64,000 bases of DNA, taken from positions 166,524 to 230,523 of the forward strand of contig NZ_LN929897.1 in the NCBI RefSeq assembly GCF_001493375.1. Direction: 5' to 3'. This document shows positions 49,042 to 57,433 of the stretch, piece by piece. The first letter of the stretch is position 1. Each line of letters begins with the position of its first letter. The translations under genes and the position numbers were made by a program. This DNA is from Streptomyces specialis (GTDB taxonomy: Bacteria > Actinomycetota > Actinomycetes > Streptomycetales > Streptomycetaceae). The notes beneath the pieces are model-generated. The model did not search any database and was not told the DNA's origin. It saw nothing but the letters and a program-made list of their open reading frames with translations.

Positions 49042-50631
49042 ATCCCAGCTCCCAGCAGCCGAGCGCGCCTCGGCGAGGACCCCGGCGTCCCCGCCGTCGC
49101 CCTGCGCGGCATCACCAAACGGTTCCCCGGCGTCGTCGCCAACCACGACATCGACATCACGGTCGCCCGTGGCACGGTGCACGCCCTCGTCGGCGAGAAC
49201 GGCGCGGGCAAGTCGACCCTGATGAAGATCCTGTACGGCATGCAGCGGCCGGACGAGGGCACGATCACCATCGACGGCGAGCAGGTCTCGTTCCGCGGCC
49301 CGGCCGACGCCATCGCGCGCGGCATCGGCATGGTGCACCAGCACTTCATGCTCGCGGACAACCTGACCGTCCTGGAGAACGTGGTCCTCGGCGCCGAGAA
49401 GCTCCACGGCATCGGCGCCCGCGCCCGCCGCCGGATCGTGGAGCTGTCCGACGCGTACGGGCTGGGCGTCCGGCCCGACGTGCTGGTCGAGGAGATCGGC
49501 GTCGCGGACCGGCAGCGCGTGGAGATCCTGAAGGTCCTCTACCGGGGTGCCCGGACGCTGATCCTGGACGAGCCGACGGCCGTTCTCGTGCCGCAGGAGG
49601 TCGACGCGCTCTTCGGCAACCTGCGGGAGCTGACCGCCGAGGGCCTGACCGTCCTGTTCATCTCGCACAAGCTGGGCGAGGTGCTCTCCGTCGCCGACGA
49701 CATCACCGTCATCCGGCGCGGCACCACCGTCGGCACGGTCGCCCCCTCGGGGACCACCCCGCGGCAGCTCGCCGAGCTGATGGTGGGCAGCGAACTGCCC
49801 ACGCCCGAGACCCGCGAGTCGACCGTCACCCGGGAGCCGGTGCTGACCGTCACCGGCCTGCACCTGTCGGGCCGGGACGCGGACGGGGTGTCGCGGGCGA
49901 TCCTGTCCGGCGTCGACCTCACCATCCACAAGGGTGAGGTGCTGGGCATCGCGGGCGTGGAGGGCAACGGCCAGGCCGAGCTGGTCGAGGCCATCATGGG
50001 CATCCGCCACCCCGACTCCGGCGTGATCACCATGGACGGCGACGACATCTCGCGCGCCTCCACCCGCGCGCGCCGCGAGCGCGGCATCGGGTACGTCCCG
50101 GAGGACCGGCACCGGCACGGCCTGCTCCTGGAGGCGCCGCTGTGGGAGAACCGGATGCTGGGCCATGTCACCGAGCCGCCCAACAGCCGCGGCCCGCTGC
50201 TGACGGCGCGGGAGGCGCGGGCGGACACGCGGCGGATCGTGACCGAGTACGACGTGCGCACCCCCGGTATCGACGTCACCGCCGGATCGCTGTCCGGCGG
50301 CAACCAGCAGAAGCTGATCGTCGGCCGGGAGATGAGCCACCGCCCGAAGGTGTTGATCGCCGCCCACCCGACGCGCGGCGTCGACGTCGGCGCCCAGGCG
50401 CAGATCTGGGACCACATCAAGGAGGCCCGCCGTGAGGGGCTGGCCGTGCTGCTGATCTCGGCGGACCTGGACGAGCTGATCGGCCTGTCGGACACCCTGA
50501 AGGTGATGTACCGGGGCCGGTTCGTCGCGGACGCCGACCCGGCGACCATCACCCCCGAGGAGCTGGGGACGGCCATGACCGGCGCCTCCGCGCCGGGGGC
50601 CGCCGGGACGCGAGAAGGGGAGGCCGAGTGA
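49042..50631 (+). CDS. Nucleoside ABC importer ATPase (two ATPase domains), apparent ATC start
   Basis: About 529 residues with two ABC domains: VALRGITKRFPGVVANHDIDITV, Walker A GENGAGKST, GEIGVADRQRVEILKVLYRGARTLILDEPTAVL in the first; the second has the degenerate P-loop GVEGNGQAEL and SLSGGNQQKLIVGREMSHRPKVLIAAHPTRGVDVGA. No ATG, GTG or TTG occurs in frame between the stop at 48979 and GTG 49177, which is too late, leaving Walker A at residue 6. The best site is ATC 49042, 8 nt after AGGAG. Either a rare ATC start or a sequencing error for ATG. Confidence 0.88.
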   Translation: MPAPSSRARLGEDPGVPAVALRGITKRFPGVVANHDIDITVARGTVHALVGENGAGKSTLMKILYGMQRPDEGTITIDGEQVSFRGPADAIARGIGMVHQHFMLADNLTVLENVVLGAEKLHGIGARARRRIVELSDAYGLGVRPDVLVEEIGVADRQRVEILKVLYRGARTLILDEPTAVLVPQEVDALFGNLRELTAEGLTVLFISHKLGEVLSVADDITVIRRGTTVGTVAPSGTTPRQLAELMVGSELPTPETRESTVTREPVLTVTGLHLSGRDADGVSRAILSGVDLTIHKGEVLGIAGVEGNGQAELVEAIMGIRHPDSGVITMDGDDISRASTRARRERGIGYVPEDRHRHGLLLEAPLWENRMLGHVTEPPNSRGPLLTAREARADTRRIVTEYDVRTPGIDVTAGSLSGGNQQKLIVGREMSHRPKVLIAAHPTRGVDVGAQAQIWDHIKEARREGLAVLLISADLDELIGLSDTLKVMYRGRFVADADPATITPEELGTAMTGASAPGAAGTREGEAE

Positions 50632-51749
50632 TGAGGGCCGTGCCGATGCGGCTGGACCGGGAGAAGCTGGTCCTGGGCCTGGCCGCGCCACTGCTGTCGA
50701 TCGTGACGGCGCTGGCCATCACCTCCGCCGTCATGGGCATCACCGGGGACAACCCGTTCCGCGCGTTCGGGGTGATGCTCGACTACGGCAGCAAGAGCGA
50801 CAGCCAGGTCTGGATCATCAACAAGTCGATCCCGTACTACCTGTCGGCGGTCGCCGTCGCCATCGGCTTCCGGATGAACCTGTTCAACATCGGTGTCGAC
50901 GGCCAGTACCGCGTCGCCGCGTTCTTCGCGGCCGTGGTGGGCGGCGCGCTGAGCGTGCCGGGCATCGTGCGGATCCCGGTCATCCTGCTGGTCGCGATGG
51001 CCTGCGGCGCGATCTGGGCGGGCATCGCCGGCTATCTGAAGGCGACGCGCGGGGTCAGCGAGGTCATCACCACGATCATGCTGAACTTCATCGGCGGCTC
51101 GCTGATCGCGTACTTCCTCCAGGAGGGCCGGCTGGCGGAGCGGGACGAGAACATCATCCACACCGCCGACATCCCCGAATCCAGCTTCTTCTTCGAGTTC
51201 CCGACCAACCCCGATCCGGTCCACGGCACGATCCTGGTCGCCGTGGCGATCGGCGTCCTGTACTGGTTCGTGCTGGGCCGCACCCGGTTCGGGTTCGACC
51301 TGCGGGCCGTGGGGCGTTCGGAGCCCGCCGCCGAGGCGAGCGGCGTCAGCGTCAGGCGCACGGTCGTCACCGCGATGCTGCTGTCCGGCGCGGTCGCCGG
51401 GCTGGTCGGCATGCCGACCCTGCTGAACGAGTCCGGCAACTACGGCAACGACTTCCCCGAGGGCATCGGGTTCACCGGCATCGCCATCGCGCTGCTGGGC
51501 CGCAACCACCCCGTGGGCATGGGCCTGGCCGCCCTGCTGTGGGGCTTCCTGGAGCGGACCGGCACCCAGCTCGAATTCGAGGGCTACGACCAGGAGATCG
51601 TCGGCGTGATGCAGGGCGTCATCGTGCTCTCCGTCGTCGTCGCCTACGAGATCGTCCGCCGCTGGGGCATCAGGCGCCAGCAGCGCCAGGTGGGCGAGCA
51701 GCTCGCCGCCCAGTCCCGGAAGAACGAAGCGGCGGAGGTGCCCGCGTGA
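50631..51749 (+). CDS. Nucleoside ABC transporter permease 1
   Basis: The protein has 372 residues from ATG 50631, overlapping the ATPase stop (TGATG) with GGAGG about 7 bp upstream; GTG 50628 is one codon earlier. About eight to nine TM helices are present, with BPD_transp_2 features: VAIGFRMNLFNIGVDGQYRVAAFFAAV, GVSEVITTIMLNFIGGSLIAYFL, FDLRAVGRSEPAAEASGVSV and FTGIAIALLGRNHPVGMGLAALLWGFL. It forms the membrane pore with the next permease. Confidence 0.94.
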   Translation: MRAVPMRLDREKLVLGLAAPLLSIVTALAITSAVMGITGDNPFRAFGVMLDYGSKSDSQVWIINKSIPYYLSAVAVAIGFRMNLFNIGVDGQYRVAAFFAAVVGGALSVPGIVRIPVILLVAMACGAIWAGIAGYLKATRGVSEVITTIMLNFIGGSLIAYFLQEGRLAERDENIIHTADIPESSFFFEFPTNPDPVHGTILVAVAIGVLYWFVLGRTRFGFDLRAVGRSEPAAEASGVSVRRTVVTAMLLSGAVAGLVGMPTLLNESGNYGNDFPEGIGFTGIAIALLGRNHPVGMGLAALLWGFLERTGTQLEFEGYDQEIVGVMQGVIVLSVVVAYEIVRRWGIRRQQRQVGEQLAAQSRKNEAAEVPA

Positions 51750-53035
51750 CCACCACCCTGTCCACCGCCACCGATCAGGTCCCGCCGGGCGGCGGCCGGG
51801 CCGGGACGGGCCGCCGCGGGCCGAGCTACCCCGTGGTGCTGCTGATCGTGGCCGGCGCCCTGCTGCTGCTCTCCGTCGTGCGGGCGGTCACCGACCAGTC
51901 GAGCCTGACCTCCACCGCCCAGTGGGGCGCGGCCCTGGGGTTCGCCGTCCCGATCGGTTTGGCCGGTCTGGGCGGGCTGTGGGCGGAGCGGGCCGGCGTG
52001 GTCAACATCGGTCTGGAGGGCATGATGATGCTCGGCCTGTTCGGCGCCGGCTGGATGGGCTGGCAGCACGGGCCGTGGGCCGCCGTCCTCGCGGGCGTCG
52101 TCGGCGGCGCGCTCGGCGGTCTGCTGCACGCCGTGGCCACGGTCACGTTCGGCGTCGACCACATCATCTCCGGTGTCGCCATCAACATCCTCGCCCTGGG
52201 CGTCGTGCAGTATCTGGCGAAGCTGTGGTTCGCGGCCGAGGGCAGCGAGGCCGCCGCCCTGGGCGGCAACGACAAGCAGTCGCCGCCGATGGAGCGGATG
52301 GAGCCGTTCACCGTGCCCGGGATCGCCGACGGGCTGGGGGACCTGGCGGACAAGCAGTGGTTCCTGATCTCGGACCTCGCGGGCATCCTGGGCGCGGCCG
52401 TCCACGAGGTCTCCTGGCTGACGCTGCTCGCGGTGGTGCTGTTCACCGGCACGTATCTGGTGCTGTGGAGGACGTCGTTCGGGCTGCGGCTGCGCTCCTG
52501 CGGCGAGAACCCGCAGGCCGCCGAGTCCCTCGGGGTGAACGTCTACCTGTACAAGTACGCCGCGCTCGCCGTCTCCGGCGCGCTGGCCGGGCTCGGCGGC
52601 GCGTATCTGGCGGTGCTGATCCGCATGTACCAGGACGGCCAGACCGGTGGGCGCGGCTATCTGGGCCTGGCCACCATGATCTTCGGCAACTGGCGACCGG
52701 GCGGCGTCGCGGCGGGCGCCGGCCTGTTCGGCTTCATGGACGTGCTCCAGACCCGTGACCGGCCCGTCGTCCACGCGACGCTGCTGCTGTTCGCCGTGGG
52801 CCTGCTGGCCCTGGCGGTCTGGCAGTTCTACCGGGGCAAGCGGGTCCAGGCGCTGGTCGTGGCCGCGACCGCCGGTCTGCTGTGGCTCTGGTACGCGACG
52901 ACCGACACGCTGCCGCTGGAGCTGGTCACCGCCAGCCCGTATCTGACGACGCTGCTGGTCCTCACCCTCTTCGCCCAGCGGCTGCGCATGCCGAAGGCGG
53001 ACGGCCGGCCCTACCGCAGGGGGCAGGCCACATGA
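51746..53035 (+). CDS. Nucleoside ABC transporter permease 2
   Basis: The protein has 429 residues from GTG 51746 (GTGA overlap; GGAGG 7-8 bp upstream). About ten TM helices are present, with GLGGLWAERAGVVNIGLEGMMMLGLF, GVDHIISGVAINILALGVVQYL, LRSCGENPQAAESLGVNVYLYKYAALAVSGALAGLGGAYLAV and GYLGLATMIFGNWRPGGVAAGAGLFGF. It is somewhat longer than typical, with two extra C-terminal hydrophobic segments. The stop overlaps the cdd ATG (ATGA). Confidence 0.94.
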   Translation: MTTTLSTATDQVPPGGGRAGTGRRGPSYPVVLLIVAGALLLLSVVRAVTDQSSLTSTAQWGAALGFAVPIGLAGLGGLWAERAGVVNIGLEGMMMLGLFGAGWMGWQHGPWAAVLAGVVGGALGGLLHAVATVTFGVDHIISGVAINILALGVVQYLAKLWFAAEGSEAAALGGNDKQSPPMERMEPFTVPGIADGLGDLADKQWFLISDLAGILGAAVHEVSWLTLLAVVLFTGTYLVLWRTSFGLRLRSCGENPQAAESLGVNVYLYKYAALAVSGALAGLGGAYLAVLIRMYQDGQTGGRGYLGLATMIFGNWRPGGVAAGAGLFGFMDVLQTRDRPVVHATLLLFAVGLLALAVWQFYRGKRVQALVVAATAGLLWLWYATTDTLPLELVTASPYLTTLLVLTLFAQRLRMPKADGRPYRRGQAT

Positions 53036-53415
53036 CGGCGACGCCCGACTGGGACGCCCTGCGCGCGGCGGCCCGGGACGCGATGTCCCGGGCCTACGCC
53101 CCCTACTCGTCCTACCCGGTGGGCGCCGCCGCGCTGGTGGACGACGGGCGGACGGTGACCGGCTGCAACGTGGAGAACGCCTCCTACGGCCTGGGCCTGT
53201 GCGCCGAGTGCGGCCTGGTCTCCGCCCTGCACGCCTCGGGCGGCGGCCGGCTGACCCACTTCACCTGCTGCGACGGCCGGGGCGGCGTGATCACGCCGTG
53301 CGGGCGCTGCCGTCAACTGCTGATGGAGCACGGCGGCCCGACGCTGCTGGTGGACACGGCGGACGGGATCCGGCCGCTGTCCGACCTGCTCCCCGACGCC
53401 TGGCACCTCGACTAG
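53032..53415 (+). CDS. cdd: Cytidine deaminase
   Basis: The protein has 127 residues. SRAYAPYSSYPVGAAALVDDGRTVTGCNVENASYG binds substrate, CAECGLVSAL contains the catalytic Glu and a zinc Cys, and PCGRCRQLL carries the two other zinc cysteines. It converts cytidine and deoxycytidine to uridine forms after import by the upstream transporter, to which it is coupled by ATGA. Confidence 0.96.
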   Translation: MTATPDWDALRAAARDAMSRAYAPYSSYPVGAAALVDDGRTVTGCNVENASYGLGLCAECGLVSALHASGGGRLTHFTCCDGRGGVITPCGRCRQLLMEHGGPTLLVDTADGIRPLSDLLPDAWHLD

Positions 53416-53431
53416 TGGAGAGCCGTACCCC

Positions 53432-54709
53432 ATGGACGCCATCACCATCATCCGCGCCAAGCGCGACGGCGGGGCCCTGACCCCCGAGCAGATCGACTGG
53501 ATCATCGCCGCGTACACCGCCGGCGAGGTCGCCGACGAGCAGATGGCGGCGCTGGCCATGGCCATCCTGCTCAACGGCATGACCCGTCCGGAGATCGCCC
53601 GCTGGACGGCGGCGATGATCGCCTCCGGCGAGCGGATGGACTTCTCCCGCCTGCCGCTGCCGACGACCGACAAGCACTCGACGGGCGGTGTCGGGGACAA
53701 GATCACGCTGCCGCTGGCCCCGCTGGTGGCGGCCTGCGGCGCGGCCGTTCCGCAGTTGTCGGGCCGGGGCCTCGGCCACTCGGGCGGCACGCTCGACAAG
53801 CTGGAGTCCATCCCCGGCTGGCGGGCCTCGCTGGACAACGACGAGATGCTGGACGTGCTGCGCGAGGCCGGGGCCGTGGTGTGCGCGGCGGGTGCCGGGC
53901 TGGCCCCGGCGGACCGGAAGCTGTACGCGCTGCGCGACGTGACCGGGACCGTCGAGTCGATCCCGCTCATCGCCTCCTCGATCATGTCCAAGAAGATCGC
54001 GGAGGGCACGGGCGCGCTGGTGCTGGACGTGAAGGCGGGCTCGGGCGCGTTCATGAAGACGGTCGAGGACGCCCGCGAACTCGCCGAGACGATGGTCGAG
54101 ATCGGCACCGACCACGGCGTGCGGACGGTCGCCCTGCTGACGGACATGAGCACGCCGCTGGGTCTGACGGCGGGCAACGCGCTGGAGGTGCGGGAGTCGG
54201 TCGAGGTGCTGGCGGGCGGCGGGCCGGCGGACGTGGTGGAGCTGACGCTGGCGCTGGCCCGGGAGATGCTGGACGCCGCCGGGCTGACCGACGCCGACCC
54301 GGCGCGGGCACTGGCGGACGGGTCGGCGATGGACCGCTGGCGCCGCATGATCACCGCCCAGGGCGGCGACCCGGACGCCCCGCTGCCGACCGCGCGGGAG
54401 ACGCATGTCCTGACCGCGCCGGCCTCCGGGGTCCTCACCGGGCTGGACGCGTACGCGGTGGGCGTGGCGGCCTGGCGCCTGGGGGCGGGCCGTACCCGCA
54501 AGGAGGACCCGGTGCAGGCGGGCGCGGGTGTGGAGCTGCACGCCAAGCCGGGGGACCGGGTGACGGCCGGGGCGCCGCTGCTGACGCTGCACACGGACAC
54601 CCCGGAGCGGTTCGACGCGGCCCTCGCCGAGCTGGCGGGGGACGCGATCCGGATCGAGGAGGAGGCAACAGCGCGAACGACTCCGATCGTGCTGGGTCGT
54701 ATCGCGTAG
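53432..54709 (+). CDS. deoA: Thymidine phosphorylase
   Basis: The protein has 425 residues. It has the NP-II family pattern: IIRAKRDGGALTPEQIDWIIAAYTAG, MDFSRLPLPTTDKHSTGGVGDKITLPLAPLVAACG (phosphate site), SGRGLGHSGGTLDKLESIPGW and LVLDVKAGSGAFMKTVEDA. It splits thymidine or deoxyuridine into base and deoxyribose-1-phosphate, the step after import and deamination. It follows cdd by 16 bp and is the last gene of the nucleoside salvage operon. Confidence 0.97.
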   Translation: MDAITIIRAKRDGGALTPEQIDWIIAAYTAGEVADEQMAALAMAILLNGMTRPEIARWTAAMIASGERMDFSRLPLPTTDKHSTGGVGDKITLPLAPLVAACGAAVPQLSGRGLGHSGGTLDKLESIPGWRASLDNDEMLDVLREAGAVVCAAGAGLAPADRKLYALRDVTGTVESIPLIASSIMSKKIAEGTGALVLDVKAGSGAFMKTVEDARELAETMVEIGTDHGVRTVALLTDMSTPLGLTAGNALEVRESVEVLAGGGPADVVELTLALAREMLDAAGLTDADPARALADGSAMDRWRRMITAQGGDPDAPLPTARETHVLTAPASGVLTGLDAYAVGVAAWRLGAGRTRKEDPVQAGAGVELHAKPGDRVTAGAPLLTLHTDTPERFDAALAELAGDAIRIEEEATARTTPIVLGRIA

Positions 54710-54863
54710 CGTTTCCGACCGGTCCTTTCACGGTCTCGCAACGTTCATGCCAAACCCATAGCCGACTGTCCGTAATGTCGGAATTTTTGCCATGATCGTT
54801 GCTGATGCCTTGTACCCTGAAGAACGGTTTCGGCGGACCGACACGGCAGGAGGTGAGACTGCG

Positions 54864-54917
54864 ATGCGCAGTGAACCTCCCAGTCATCCCCCGCGCCGCG
54901 TCATCCCGCCCAGGTAG
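54864..54917 (+). CDS. Proline-rich leader peptide upstream of mgtE
   Basis: ATG 54864 is preceded by AGGAGGTGA (54848-54856), a nine-base exact complement of the 16S rRNA 3' end, at 7-nt spacing. The frame encodes MRSEPPSHPPRRVIPPR and stops at TAG 54915-54917. Six of 17 residues are Pro, in three PP pairs, one after Glu. The last three codons (ccg ccc agg) form the 5' arm of a hairpin. The arrangement recalls the Salmonella mgtL leader, where Pro- and acid-rich nascent chains make translation Mg2+-sensitive. I infer a Mg2+-responsive control element; there is no experimental basis here. Confidence 0.6.
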   Translation: MRSEPPSHPPRRVIPPR

Positions 54918-54954
54918 TCGAGCGGCCTGGGGCGGCAGGCGTGTGCGCGCACAC
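54906..54954 (+). promoter_or_regulatory. Tandem hairpins in the mgtE leader
   Basis: Hairpin 1 pairs ccgcccagg (54906-54914, the end of the leader ORF) with cctggggcgg (54926-54935, one bulged G). Hairpin 2 is the perfect palindrome gtgtgcgcgcacac (54941-54954). mgtE starts 44 nt later. A ribosome near the leader stop codon would block hairpin 1, so translation of the leader could set the downstream RNA fold. Confidence 0.5.
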
Positions 54955-54998
54955 CGGATGCCCGTGATCGCCTTCCGTCTCCTGGGGGTTCCTCCGTC

Positions 54999-56324
54999 AT
55001 GACCCACCTGCCCGCCCTGCTGGAAGAGCACGACCTCGCGGGGGCACTGGAGTGGCTGGAGACGCAGCCACCGTACGCCATCGCGGACGAGATCGCCCGG
55101 ATGGACGCCGTCGAGTCCGTCATCACCTTCCGGCTGCTGGACAAGGACCGCGCGCTGGAGGTCTTCGAGGAGCTGGAGCCCGTCGACCAGCAGCAGATCC
55201 TGGAGGGCCTGCGCGACCAGGCGTTCCGCGACCTGGTCGAGAACATGGACCCCGACGACCGGGCCCGGATGCTGAAGGAGGCCCCGGCCAAGGTCGCCAA
55301 GCGGGTGCTGGCCGGGCTGAGCGCGCACGAGCGGCAGATGACCGCCGCCCTGCTGGGATACCCCGAGGGGTCCGTCGGCCGGTTCATGACCCCCGAGACG
55401 GTCGCGCTCCAGCAGGACCTGACCGTGGGTCAGGCGCTGGAGGTGGTCCGCCGCCGGGGCGCCCACGCCGAGACCATCTACACCCTTCCGGTGGTGGACC
55501 GAGGGCGCCGGCTGACCGGCATCGTGGAACTGCGCGAGCTGGTGCTGAGCGAGCCGGACGCCATGGTCTCCGACCTGGTGGTGACCGAGCCGCCCAAGGC
55601 CAGGGCCACCGCCCGCGCCGAGGACGCGGCGCGGCTGATGCGCGAGACGAACGTGCTCGACCTGCCGGTCGTGGACAGCGAGGACCGGCTCGTCGGACTG
55701 CTGACCAGCGACGACGCGTTCGAGGTCATCGAGGCGGCGGACACCGAGGACGTCGCCCGCCAGGCCGGCGCCGAGCCGCTGGAGCGGCACTACATGTCGG
55801 CCAGCGTCTTCCAGTTGTCCCGCACCCGCATGATGTGGCTGATGCTGCTGCTGGTGGCCGCGACGCTGACCGTGTCCGTCACCCAGATGTACGAGGGCGA
55901 GCTGAACGCGGTCACCGATCTGGCCCTCTTCGTCCCCCTGTTGATCGGCACCGGCGGCAACGCGGGCGCCCAGGCCGCCACGGCGGCGGTCCGGGCCCTG
56001 GCGGTCGGCGAGGTGCGGACCTCCGACCTGATCCGGGTCATCTGGCGCGAGTGCCGGACCGGTCTGCTGCTCGGCTGCATGCTGGCGGGCGTCGGCTTCG
56101 TCGTCGGCGCGTTCTTCGTCGGTCTCGACGTGGCGGCCGTGGTCGGCCTGACCCTGATCGTGATCTGCGCCTGGGCCTCGACGGTGGGCGGCACGATGCC
56201 GCTGCTCGCGAAGAAGCTGCGCATCGACCCGGCCGTGGTCTCGGCCCCGATGGTCACCACGCTGGTGGACGCCACCGGCCTGGTCATCTACTTCTCGATC
56301 GCCAAGGCGGTGCTGGGTATCTGA
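54999..56324 (+). CDS. mgtE: Magnesium transporter MgtE
   Basis: The protein has 441 residues. An N-terminal MgtE_N helical domain (about 1-125, ending RVLAGLSAHERQMTAALLGYP) is followed by two CBS domains (about 130-250: RFMTPETVALQQDLTVGQALEVV; ARATARAEDAARLMRETNVLDLPVVDSEDRLVGLL) and five TM helices with the signature PLLIGTGGNAGAQAATAAVRAL. The cytoplasmic domains gate the channel by binding Mg2+. The start has only a weak GGGGG upstream, unlike the near-perfect SD of the leader peptide before it. Confidence 0.96.
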   Translation: MTHLPALLEEHDLAGALEWLETQPPYAIADEIARMDAVESVITFRLLDKDRALEVFEELEPVDQQQILEGLRDQAFRDLVENMDPDDRARMLKEAPAKVAKRVLAGLSAHERQMTAALLGYPEGSVGRFMTPETVALQQDLTVGQALEVVRRRGAHAETIYTLPVVDRGRRLTGIVELRELVLSEPDAMVSDLVVTEPPKARATARAEDAARLMRETNVLDLPVVDSEDRLVGLLTSDDAFEVIEAADTEDVARQAGAEPLERHYMSASVFQLSRTRMMWLMLLLVAATLTVSVTQMYEGELNAVTDLALFVPLLIGTGGNAGAQAATAAVRALAVGEVRTSDLIRVIWRECRTGLLLGCMLAGVGFVVGAFFVGLDVAAVVGLTLIVICAWASTVGGTMPLLAKKLRIDPAVVSAPMVTTLVDATGLVIYFSIAKAVLGI

Positions 56325-56387
56325 CGGCGGATCGGGCCCGGCCCGGCGCCGGTGCCGACCGGGAGCCGAGCGCCTACGCTGGGTGGC

Positions 56388-56822
56388 ATGGCTGACACAG
56401 ACATCCACGACAGCCCGGCGAGCTGGGTGAACGACCATATCCGCCGCTATGTCGAGACGGACGGCCGCGAGGGACACCTCTGGCGGGACGGCGTCCCGAC
56501 GCTGCTGCTGACCACGCGCGGCCGCAAATCCGGCCTGCTGCGCCGGACCGCCCTGATCTACGGCCGGGACGGCGACGACTATCTGGTCGTCGCCTCCCAG
56601 GGCGGCAAGCCGGAGCACCCCGCCTGGTACCACAACCTGGTGGCCGACCCGGAGGTCCGGCTCCAGGTGGGGGCCGACAAGTTCCGGGCCCGCGCCCGCA
56701 CGGCCACCCCGGAGGAGCGGGCCCGCCTCTGGCCGCGGATGACGGAGATCTGGCCCGACTACGACGAGTACCAGACGAAGACGAGCCGGGAGATCCCGAT
56801 CGTCGTCCTGACCCGCCTCTGA
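56388..56822 (+). CDS. Deazaflavin (F420)-dependent nitroreductase-family protein
   Basis: The protein has 144 residues. The Ddn/FDOR-A pattern is present: WVNDHIRRYVETDGREGHLWRDGVPTLLLTTRGRKSGLLRRTALIYGRDGDDYLVVASQGGKPEHPAWYHNLVADPEVRLQVG. Such proteins use F420H2 to reduce quinones or other small molecules. TACGCT ends 7 nt before ATG 56388 and there is no SD, so a leaderless transcript is plausible. Confidence 0.9.
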   Translation: MADTDIHDSPASWVNDHIRRYVETDGREGHLWRDGVPTLLLTTRGRKSGLLRRTALIYGRDGDDYLVVASQGGKPEHPAWYHNLVADPEVRLQVGADKFRARARTATPEERARLWPRMTEIWPDYDEYQTKTSREIPIVVLTRL

Positions 56823-56871
56823 CCCGCCTCCGACCCGTCTCCGCCTGCGAGCCGGCCGGGCGCCGCGACCG

Positions 56872-57330
56872 TCACCGCACCGGGAGCGGCGCCCCCGGCT
56901 CGCCGGCGGGCCGGGGGCCGTGGACGCGGCGGTCCGCCTCGGCGATGCGGACGTCGTTGATGCTCGCCTCGCGGCGCCGCATCAGGCCGTCGTCGGCGAA
57001 CTCCCACAGCTCGTTCCCGTAGCTGCGCCACCACTGACCGGCCGCGTCGTGGTGCTCGTACTGGAACCGCACCGCGATCCGGTTGTCCCGGAACCCCCAC
57101 AGCTCCTTGCGCAGCGCGTAGTCCAGCTCGCGCTCCCACTTCTCGCGCAGGAAGGCCACGATCGCGGGCCGGCCGGTGATGAACCGGTCCCGGTTCCGCC
57201 AGACCGAGTCCTCCGTGTAGGCGAGCGCGACCCGCTCGGGATCGCGCGTGTTCCACGCGTCCTCGGCGGCCTGGACCTTCTGGGCGGCGGTGTGCTCGTC
57301 GAAGGGCGGGAACGGGGGGCGGGGTGCCAT
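56872..57330 (-). CDS. DUF1348 (SnoaL-like) family protein
   Basis: The protein has 152 residues, with AGGAG 7 bp before ATG 57330. [71 protein letters not shown] and [24 protein letters not shown] are typical of the DUF1348 branch of the NTF2-like fold. Its function is unknown; these genes are often beside TetR regulators. Two palindromic operators lie in the 103 bp between it and the divergent tetR gene, so it is probably the regulator's target. Confidence 0.88.
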   Translation of the reverse strand: MAPRPPFPPFDEHTAAQKVQAAEDAWNTRDPERVALAYTEDSVWRNRDRFITGRPAIVAFLREKWERELDYALRKELWGFRDNRIAVRFQYEHHDAAGQWWRSYGNELWEFADDGLMRRREASINDVRIAEADRRVHGPRPAGEPGAPLPVR

Positions 57331-57361
57331 GGGCGGACTCCTGTCGATCGGCGCCGCAGGT

Positions 57362-57413
57362 GGAGAACGGTCGTTCTCCGGGCTGTCGGTTAGTGTAGAG
57401 AACGCACGTTCTC
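57362..57413. promoter_or_regulatory. Pair of TetR operators between divergent genes
   Basis: Two near-identical palindromes: ggagaacg-gt-cgttctcc (57362-57379, 8-bp arms) and gagaacg-ca-cgttctc (57398-57413, 7-bp arms), 36 bp centre to centre. TAGTGT (57391-57396), a likely -10 for the tetR gene, lies between them, so binding would block RNA polymerase. Confidence 0.8.
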
Positions 57414-57433
57414 AGGGGTAGGGCGGAGGGGCC

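Noticed and set aside
54799-55002. 67-codon ORF before mgtE
   Set aside because: It has no SD or homology and overlaps the better-supported 17-codon leader and its hairpins in another frame.
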